This document shows positions 55,804 to 64,000 of a stretch of 64,000 bases of DNA, in pieces. The position numbers and the translations under genes were made by a program. Below the pieces are notes generated by a model that saw only the letters and a program-made list of their open reading frames with translations, was not told the DNA's origin and ran no database searches. Numbering within the stretch: position 1 is the first letter of the stretch; each line of letters opens with the position of its first letter. The stretch comes from Lepas anatifera (taxonomy: Eukaryota > Arthropoda > Thecostraca > Lepadidae). The stretch covers positions 372,001 through 436,000 of the forward strand of contig JAOTON010000040.1 of the NCBI GenBank assembly GCA_034440635.1, given 5' to 3'.

Positions 55804-56211
55804 CAAGTGGCAGATCTAGCTGGTCAGTTTGGGAGGGGCAAACCAGTCGAAAAGCAATAAAAAAGTCATGCAGTGAACGGTGGGGCTAAAATATGACACT
55901 GGGGTATTTGATGTGAAAATCCTGGACCTCCAAGTCACCTGTGACGGCCAAAAAAAGCAAAAAAAACGTCATGGGGTAAAAATATTGGCTTGAGATACTT
56001 TTTTCCTATCCCAGCCCCAGTATTTACACTGAAATTAACTGGTTCTCTTTGAAATTGAGAGTTTTAAGTACCAAAATCTTGCTTAAAAACTAAAAAGGAG
56101 TCTGGGAAAAAGGAGGTTTGGGGGAGCAAAGCATAGTTTTGCCCCAAACTTTTCCGTTGAAGGGGGGACGGGCAAATGCCTTTTTCCCCCACTCCACTGG
56201 ATCCACTACTG
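55804..56211. mobile_element. Possible MITE
   Basis: AAGTGGCAGATCTAGCTGG at the left and, complemented, CAGTAGTGGATCCAGTGG at the right, with G/C-rich subterminal tracts. Target duplication not matched. Confidence 0.35.
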
Positions 56212-57294
56212 ACAGTCTGGAAAGTATGGCAGCAGGTCAGACGAGTCACACCAGCCATCTTAAATTCTCGCAGCACCAGCCTCCAACAATTCACACCAAT
56301 CTGCCACATACCAGGGAGAAAAATGCACCCATTCCTACCCACAAAATGCACTGCTGCCTCTATTATTAGTTACTTAGTTAAGGGCTTTTTAAAAGGCCCC
56401 CTCCTCTGTCTTAATAACCATTCAGACATTATTTGTTTGGTTTAAATGTCCCCTTCCTCGCACCAGTCTTGCAAATTCGCACCAGGCTGATCAAATTTGC
56501 ACCACTCACTCCAGTCTCCAAGAGCACTCACACCCACAAGATCTCGTCGAAAATGCCACACTTTGCACACTGGTGCCACTGTGATGGGTTCAAAGGCATT
56601 ATCCACACTACACTGCATCAAAATGATTGAAAACAATGTAACCAAATTAACCCTGGAACCCTGCCCATTCAGGCAGGATTTTAGCTGCCCCAAATACCTT
56701 GTTGATAAATCTGTCACATTCTGCAGACGGAATAAGGAGCATGTCCAGATGGAAAATGCTCAGCTCATGTCAAATTTGACATTGGAGAGTTATTTTGGCC
56801 ATGAACCTTACATCAAAGTAAAAATGCTCAGTCTGTCACAGAGTACATTTGTGTATTTACTTTGCTACTCACCTTTTCAGAACGCCTTGGTGCGAATTTC
56901 CCTCATGACAAAAAGTTGTGAAGACCCCACCTCACATACACGAAATATATATACATATCCTTTATACCTTGGCAGCTTGGATTTTCCGATCACGTTTGGA
57001 ACCACATACAGTACCTCCTCTCTCTCAGGACAGAAATCACAGGCCAAGCACTCGAGGCCGCCCCGTTTTGCATTCCGTTTTCCAAATTCGTCGGGCAAAA
57101 TAAAGTTTTTTTCCTCCTGATTTTGCCACTCCCCGCCCACCTCTATTCCAAAGTGCGCTCCAACGAAATTTGCTACCCCGTTGTCATTTGGCGCCAAATT
57201 CCAATACCTATGGGTGAAGTGATCGTCGCAGTACCATGTGGATAGTTCATCTAAAGTGCTTTCAATCTTTCGACCTTTTGATCAGTGGGTGTTT
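56212..57294. other. No confident gene; one possible exon-like segment
   Basis: The longest uninterrupted frame of the window (56,497-57,120, plus, 207 codons) has no recognisable motif. The opposite strand at 57,197-56,877 is also open and reads GECLACDFC-like with an acidic/basic mix. Neither is convincing; these could be remnants of one unknown gene. Confidence 0.2.
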
Positions 57295-57525
57295 TTATAC
57301 CCTAGTTGTAGACGTTTTAATGTGTAGACGTTTTGTTTGTAGACGAATTTAGTCTTCCCTATCAGGGCATTTTGTAGACTTTTTGATCTGTAGAGGGAAT
57401 ATTCTGTAGACGATTTTAGTTGTAGACGTTTATAAGTGTAGACGCTTTGTGCCGTAGACGAATTTTATGTAGAGGAATTAAGTTGTAGACGATTTGTCTG
57501 TTGACGTTTTTATACTTCCCCGTCG
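57295..57525. repeat. ~16-bp array, reverse orientation (GTAGACGATTTTAG)
   Basis: Reverse complement of the 19,290 array, with the same central box (TCTACAAAATGCCCTGATAG then GGAAGACTAAA on the complement). It lies immediately left of the duplicated segment. Confidence 0.8.
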
Positions 57526-57532
57526 TCGTTTT

Positions 57533-58220
57533 ATACCTTATCGATGACGTCATAGCATAATATACGTCAGACCGGGTAACACCATTTGACTGGAAGCACT
57601 GTGATCAGTGATCTTGAAAGTGCAGATATGACCTAGACCTGTGACCTTTGACCTTCACCTTGACCTTCAGGTGAGGTGATCTTGATATATAATCCTGTTT
57701 ATATGGCGTTATGACTTCACCACTCGGTCTCCAATGCAAGCTAACTGGTACGACCGCACAATTACGGTGACCTCAAAATGCAGGTCTGACTTTGAAATCC
57801 AAAAAATTAAGTCAAAAAGTCAAAAAATTTCCGACCAATTTCCAAAAAAATCTTCACCAGTCAATGTGCTTTTAAATTCTGTCGAATGTGGCAAAGTATT
57901 GTGTTTCGGCTATGGGCCATCTCGGAAAAACAGGTGGGGGGTCTCCGAGGCCCCCTACAGTGCGCGTGTTAAAGAACCTTCCCAGACAGAATTCTACAAC
58001 CTGAATCTATTCCACAGTCAGTTGGACCCCAGGAACTAACCTTGGCGTCAAGCGAAAGCAATAGCCACTCCTTCCTTCCGGCAACGTTTACTCCTTCCCA
58101 AGACCCTAAAAGCTCCTTCCAGAGTAATAGAGAACTCCTTCCTTCACTCGATATCCCCCAAACGGACGGCCTATACTGATACGGGATTCTAGGACCTCGC
58201 ACGCTCAGACACACCACGCC
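57533..58220. repeat. Duplicate of 17,447-19,286 without the hAT insert
   Basis: TACCTTATCGATGACGTCAT to CACACCACGCCG matches the 17-19 kb copy at nearly every base, lacking 17,614-18,755 and one ATCCTGTT. It includes the right half of the E element and the same flank beyond its TTAA. The left half of the E element is absent. Confidence 0.92.
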
Positions 58221-58369
58221 GACGACGACGACGCACGCACGCGACCAGCAAACAGAAGCCCTGTTCCAGCTGTCAGCCAGGGGGTGCGCTCCGGCCCTTC
58301 AGCATTGGCGGAAAGTGGCAACTGTTTGGCGACCTCTGAAGGCCGGGCTGCACTGCACACTTTTTAATT

Positions 58370-58495
58370 TTTCACTTTTTGCTTTTTTCATTTTCTAATC
58401 AAACTCTTTCATTTTTTAGCTAAATTTTTTGCATTTTTACTTTTTCACTTTCTAATTTTTCACTTTTCCACTTTATGCTTTTTTACTTTCGGCTT
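58370..58495. repeat. T-rich CACTTTTT low-complexity tract
   Basis: Irregular TTTTTCACTTTT/TTTTGC units. Confidence 0.7.
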
Positions 58496-58549
58496 TGCTT
58501 CCAAGTTTTTGAATTTGTAAACATTTATCGACGCACAAAGCAATGGGGA

Positions 58550-58835
58550 GACCTCAAATCGCCCACAAACGAAACGCCCACAGATGAATTCGACCACGAC
58601 TAAAATCGCCCACAGCCAAAATCGTCCAAAGAAAATCGCCCACAGCTTAAATCGCCCACATATAATTTTGCCCACAGCTCGAATAAGCCACAAAATGCCC
58701 TGTAAGGGAGAGATAAATATGACCACAGTTGAAATCGCCCACACTTAAAAGCGCCCACAGCTGATACACAACGTCCACCCAAATGAACAAACCGCCCACA
58801 GATTAAACTACCCACAAATGAAATCAGCCACAGTT
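58550..58835. repeat. ~16-bp array, CGCCCACAG variant
   Basis: Units of AAAATCGCCCACAGCT type, with the central box GCCACAAAATGCCCTGTAAG then GGAGAGATAAA conserved. Its downstream tail (CTAGATGACCAAAACGC ... GGATAGG) resembles the tail after the 19,290 array. Confidence 0.75.
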
Positions 58836-59529
58836 CTTGCGACGTCTCTTGTAACCTTTGGTACACAACTGTGCCGCTAGATGACCAAAACGCACGAAAG
58901 TCTATGGAGTGCACTGAGGGATAGGAAGTTAACTGAGTGGCCAGGCTGAAATGAATTTTTTCCCTTCACCACCCTGTAACTGACGAGCTGAATCCAACGC
59001 CGCTCAGAGGCGGATCTAGCCGGAAAGTTTAGGGGGCAAAGATTCCGGCACTTATTGTGGAGACAATTCCTACCATTAAAACAGTTTGCACTCCTGTATG
59101 GAGAGCGACACTAGCGGCATCAATATTGATTGTATGATGATATGGATAGACATCAATATTTAATAAAAAGTATGTATGGGGTTCTTGGAGCCATGCATAA
59201 AACCTTTATTCGAGGAGATAATAATTCCCGGCTTATCGACCAGAGGCACAGCCAGGGGTGGGCACAGGGGGCACGTGCCCCCCATCGGTGCCGGGGTGCC
59301 CTTTTATCCCTAGTTTGTGTACCCCTTTTGGGCCGTGCCGCTGGAAATATAGTGTCTTATACCGTTGAACCTTAATGCAACTAGATTGCATTTAGCAATA
59401 AAAACTATTGTTTAACAGTTTAATGCCTTTTTTGGTCAGCTAGGGTATTCTGTCGCCTTTCCAAGCACCCAGGAAGAGAGTGGGTACGTAATCTGTTTCC
59501 ATCTATTACCTCATCGTCGCTCTTAATCG

Positions 59530-60610
59530 TACGGGCGGAGCTAATCTGGTGCCCCTTGAGCTCATCTGGTGCCCACTGAGCTGGTTTTGGTCCCTTGTGC
59601 TGATCACGTGCCCTTTAAGCTAATCTGGTGCCCCCTGAGTCAATCTGGTGCCCACTGAGCAAATTATTGTGCCTCTTTAACCTATATTATGCTCTCTGAG
59701 CTAGTCTGGTGCCTCCGAAATTGCCTGGTGCCCTATTAACTGTTTTAGCGCCCCTCAAACTGATCTGGCCCCCTGAACTGATCTCATGCCTCCCGGAGTT
59801 GATCTACTGTCCCCCGAGTCAATATATTATGGCTCTTGAGCTGATCAGGTGCCTCCTGAGCTGGTTATTGATGTCTTCTTAGATGATCTGGTGCACCCTG
59901 AGTTGATCTTGTGTTCCCTGAACTGATCTATGCCCCTGCTCTAGTCTGGGGACTAAAATCTGATCTAGGCCCCCGGATTGATCGATTTGGTGCCCCTGAG
60001 CAGATATGTTGCCCCTTAGCTAAAATAATGCCCCCTGAGTCGATTTGGTGCCCCTGACGCCATCTCATGCCCTCTGAGCTAGTCTGGCGCCCCTTGAGCT
60101 AGTTTGGTGTCCCTTAAGCCCAATCTGGTGCCCTTTTAAGCTAATCTGGGCCTCCTGGGCTGATTAAGTAATTTCCTCAGCAGCTCTGGCGCCCTGAACT
60201 GAGCTGGGCCCACGTAGGCTGATAAGAGCCCGTGAGCTGGTATGGGGCTCCTGAGCTTATTAAGTGCCTCCTGACTTGATCTGGTACCCCGAGCTGATCT
60301 GGGTCCCGAGTTGGTTGGGGACCACTGATCTGATTCCTTGTCCCCGAAGCTGATCTGGTGCCCTATGGGCCGATCTGGTGTGCCCTGGGCAGCTCTGGGG
60401 CTCCTGAAAGGAATGTGCCCCGGCCTGGTTAGGGATCCCTGAGCTGATTTAGCGCCCTGACTTGATCTTGCCCCTTGACCTGACTTGAGGCCCCTGAACT
60501 GATCTGGGTCCCAAGAGCTGATCTGGGGACCAAGAGCGGATCTGTGTTCTGTGGGTGCCCTGACCTGGTATGGGCCATGGGGGTATCCTGAGCTGGTCTG
60601 AGCGCTGAGC
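59530..60610. repeat. Degenerate CTGAGCTGATCTGGTGCCCC array
   Basis: ~20-bp units of TGAGCTGATCTGGTGCCCC type with strong drift. Confidence 0.8.
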
Positions 60611-60627
60611 TTGTGAGAGTTCTTTAA

Positions 60628-61609
60628 CCCTCGGTCCGTTGGGGGGGGTGTTTGAACACCCCCTTGGGTTTTTCCGGCAGTACGAAAAACAGCGGGGCAA
60701 AGCACCGCCCTGCTTTGCACACCTTAACCTTGATCCATTCCGCAACTTTTTCCAAAATTTTTAAGGTTGGGTCATCATAGGTCGGGTCACCAGTGCAGGT
60801 CAAGTGACCTCACCTCTAAAAATGTTTAAGGTGGCATAAGTAAGAAATGGGTCAATCTATCGGATTGAAACTTATACCACGTAATGGCCCCATCGAGTGA
60901 TACAAAATGTATTCCGGGATTTTTCACATCGATGACCTAGAGTCAGGTACGGATCGTGACCTCCATTGGAAGTGCATGAGAAAAACAGAAATTGGGTTGT
61001 ATTTGTGTAGATACAGCTGAGAATGCCTTAATATTCACCACAAATCGTGCTATCCTGGGCTTTCCCGGTTCATGCTGCAATTTTTGACCTATAACTTCTG
61101 AGAGGTCATCTGGGGCCCTACTTCAGCAGTTTTTAATCTTAGTTCAATAACTTTGCAGGAATGATAATATGGCTTTTATTTTGATACCATTACGTTTGGA
61201 TTGCTATTGCGAGTCGATTGAAGTTCATATTGACTATGCTAGGTCGGAAAGTGGCCTTGGCCTGAACTGAGGTCAGGTGATTTTTGTGTTTTGACCTAGT
61301 GTGGTCAGATTATATATCATTCGATTTGCCGTGACTGGAGGAAGCAAATGGTGCCTAAAAATTATTCTAATTCGACTCCGTCAGACGCTAGAGACCAAAA
61401 CCTCCACTCAAAATGTCCCGTTCTTTGACCTGTCATGAACTCAATATTGGCCTGAGCAAAAAAGTGACCGATATAGTTTTTCATGGATTTGTATGAGCTA
61501 TCCACCAGCTTTTGTATTTTTCGTTATCCCGCACAGGGGCCGAGTTCGAGGGGGTGTTCAAAGATCCCCACCAGGGCGAAAGTGGCTCGGAGGCCCATCG
61601 GGGCGGGTG
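60628..61609. mobile_element. E-family TTAA element, copy in the 3.6-kb hAT
   Basis: 982 bp between TTAA at 60,624-60,627 and 61,610-61,613. The left hairpin is GGGGGTGTT-TG-AACACCCCC (60,644-60,663), followed by TTGGGTTTTTCCGG. A second hairpin has GCAAAGC / GCTTTGC arms (about 60,697-60,718). The right end carries the family left-end plan in inverse (GAGCCAC ... CGCCCTGGTGGGG). AGGTCA hexamers occur throughout. Confidence 0.8.
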
Positions 61610-62858
61610 TTAAGTTGGCCTGAGCCCCGCCCCCCCCGGGATAATCTGGCGCCTTAAATTGTTCTGGAACTCCTTGTGCTGGTTCAAGGCGCTATGAGCC
61701 TATCTGGGGCTCATTGAGCTAGTCTGATGATCCCATCTCTGGGGTCACTGAGCTAGTCTAGTCCCTGGGTAAAGCATGAGCTGCTCTGGGCGCTCTGTTC
61801 TGCATCTGAGGTCCCCTGAGCTGGTCCATAATAGACAGAGAATACGAAGACAAGGCCAGCTCCCATCACCTCGGGGGAGGGGGGGTCGCTGAGCTAGTCT
61901 AGTCTGTGGATGCACTTCTGAGGGGATGGGGGGTGGGGGGCAGCTACTTAGGGCTCTGGTCCACACTAGGGGCCCCCTGAGCTGGTCTTAAATAGATGGG
62001 GAATAAGAGCACAATACAAACTCTCCTTGTAAAACGGAGCTAACGAGGAGTGAGCCATCGCTGAAACGGCTTGTGATGCCCAGGCACCCCTGGTTATATA
62101 AATTGCTTATTATGCTGGTGGATTCTGGGACTGGGTGATAAAAAGGCATGTGCCCCTGAGCTCAGAACACAGTCTCCTAAATCAGGATTTCCACTAATTG
62201 ATTTAAATGAAGAACTAGATTTCACAATTTTCAGCCCTGTCACACCATTTCCAACTAAACTACCGGCCTGTTCACCTACTCCTTACTCCAACTGGGACCG
62301 GTCCTTGAAAATATGGAACTTCATAAATACGTTAAAAAGGTATCTCCCAAATTATTCCGGCAGCAAAATTGTATTTTGCCAATGTCACTAGGCCACTCCT
62401 CCTCCCACGGCCATTGTGGGAACTGAGGAACTTAATTTGTGTTCAACCAGGGCTCACTCGTCTCGGCAAAACCATAGGGCATAACAAATGATTTTTCGAC
62501 TCCAATGTCTTACCTTGCACTGCACATAGTGACATATATCACAGGTTATACTGATTTCTCTGATGTTAGGTACTTGCATGAGTTGGCTGATATGTGCTTT
62601 AATGTATCCGAAACAGTCGTGTTTTGGCTACTTTCATGATGTTTCGGTGATACTTTTTTCCGGTTTTAATAAATTTTTCCTTCTCTGTCAATGCTCCATT
62701 TGCATTTTTTTCAACCAGAAGTACCCAAAAGTTGATATAAATTAAGATGTAGTAACCTTTTTTAGGTTACGTTAAAGAAGTGTCCTTTTTCTCCCGGGAT
62801 GCCTCTAAAAAGTGGTGTGCCCCCATACCAAAGGTCTGGCTGCGCCCCTGTTATCGAC

Positions 62859-64000
62859 ACACCAACTGCCATGGTCATATGGCGTCTCCAACTCGTACCC
62901 TGTTGGAAGGCTTTCTCGGGAGCCAGCTTGCTCCTTGTTCAGGGAAGCCGCCGGGCCTTGAACCTGTACCAGACAGGCTCCAACCTGGTATGATGGAGAT
63001 TGCGGCTCTCTAATATACGCATCCAAGCCGACGCACGTGTCTGGTAATAGCTCCGGAACATTCGATACTTAGTGAATACCTAAGCAGATACCGCCGGACT
63101 ACAAGAGACTACGGATCGCAGACTGGTACATGGTGCCCCCGGTGAGGCCATTTCATGGCAGACTTTATTCTTACGCTGCAGAGAGATTGCTTTACTCAGA
63201 CCCCGTTCAAGTTGTTTGGCAGCATTACGTCATCATGGCTGGAGAGGCACTACAGTTACTATGCAGGGCATTGGAGAAATTGCACTTTTTCGAAGCTCTA
63301 AATAACCTGTTTTAGAACTGTATCAACAAAACTTATATGGTTGAAAAGAAAGCTAAAAGATTTTTATTTGTGAAACCATCAGACGTTTTGCAAAAACTCC
63401 AGTGAAGAATATTATTTTTACAAATTTTCCAGAGCGTGTCAAAATAAGGAAATTTTCAGCACTAACAGCTGTTTGCAGTAAGACTAATCTCGATTTTGAT
63501 TGGCTGTTGATTTCTGACCTTTGATTGGCTGTTGGTGGTACCTGCAGCAGAAGACAATAAACACCGGTGATCTCTTGAGCGAAGGTAAATTTATTTCTCT
63601 CGGCTATTAGGTAGGCCTGAGTTGATCAAATAAATGCATGCCCTTTTAACAAATTCTTTTAAGTGTTATAATTTTTTCATTAGATTTACGTAAAATACGC
63701 TGCTCGCCGTTGAGATCAAGGTTACTGTCAAATGGGTGAAACAAGTTGATTTCGATTTATACTAGATTGGTGCCAAATACGCCCAAACTTGGTATGTTTC
63801 AGCTGATCCTTCCAAAAACTTAGTAGAATCTCCTATAACTTAGTAGGAAAGGGCGGTGACGTCATCATGGGAGGACTATATTTAGTAGGAAACTTGGTTG
63901 TACCCGTAGTTAAAGTACCCTGGCTTTACTCATCACATTCGCTTGGCGCGCGCCATATTAGCCGCCCATTTACAGTGAAGGTCCGCGCCAGTAATAGGTA
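62859..64000. other. No recognised gene
   Basis: 62,870-62,990 resembles 34,480-34,570 (CTCCAACTCNNNCCCTGTTG, GCTCCTTG). The remainder is not classified. TGACGTCA occurs at ~63,857. An open frame at 63,130-63,315 has no family motif. Confidence 0.3.

Larger units (their letters stand above)
59241..62850. mobile_element. 3.6-kb hAT-like non-autonomous element
   Basis: Termini are CAGAGGCACAGCCAGGGG and, complemented at the right, CAGGGGCGCAGCCAGACC. The exact 8-bp duplication TTATCGAC is at 59,233-59,240 and 62,851-62,858. Interior: degenerate array (59,530-60,610), an inserted E element (60,628-61,609), and a region shared with 50,610-52,168. No transposase is recognised. Confidence 0.88.

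Noticed and set aside
56497..57120. Longest uninterrupted frame (207 codons) as a gene
   Set aside because: No domain, no splice or start support, and the opposite strand is also open. Listed only as unassigned sequence.
1..64000. rRNA and tRNA genes
   Set aside because: No recognisable conserved rRNA blocks, and no stretch where I could fold a tRNA with confidence by eye; a covariance-model scan would settle it.

Overview
The window is nuclear DNA of an invertebrate animal; I cannot fix the phylum. Evidence: one spliced protein gene with canonical GT-AG introns, and a dense, deeply nested mix of animal-type transposable elements (Ty3/Gypsy-like, non-LTR, Penelope-like, hAT-like with 8-bp target duplications, TTAA-specific MITEs). 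There are no operons, no prokaryotic signals, and no rRNA or tRNA gene that I recognise.

The only confident host gene is a minus-strand ETHE1 (mitochondrial persulfide dioxygenase). Five coding exons lie between 15,964 and 4,709, all with matching intron phases. The exon for the last ~15-20 residues is not visible. The intron leading to it holds a non-LTR retrotransposon (about 1,550-3,800) and a Gypsy-like gag/protease remnant (126-1,403). The 3' splice site and start of exon 4 have been copied into a ~79-bp minisatellite just upstream of the real exon (9,029-9,346).

From about 17 kb to the end the window is repeats inside repeats. I could resolve many insertions to the base from target-site duplications (TSDs), several confirmed by an uninterrupted paralog in the same window. 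hAT-like elements: 17,614-18,755, 21,494-23,143, 28,960-35,266 (with 29,711-33,525 inside it), 39,328-40,770 and 59,241-62,850. A TTAA-specific MITE lies at 51,451-51,896. A Penelope-like element with inverted arms lies at 44,493-45,959. A 5.8-kb DNA transposon with ~0.5-kb terminal inverted repeats at 37,175-42,942 carries a broken transposase-like gene with the motifs GDFAENY / FSDGA / CDGVGG.

The most unusual element family, called the E family here, is about 0.9-1.0 kb long, flanked by TTAA and packed with AGGTCA/TGACCT hexamers. A G/C-rich hairpin sits just inside each end. The stem sequences differ between copies but pairing is kept (16,978-19,031; 24,072-27,021; 52,572-53,447; 60,628-61,609; fragments elsewhere). 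Large degenerate arrays of ~20-24-bp GGGGCCCC-centred units (29.1-34.1, 47.4-49.0, 59.5-60.6 kb) fill the hAT-like elements, and ~16-bp CGTCTACAA arrays flank a duplicated segment (17.4-19.5 and 57.3-58.2 kb).
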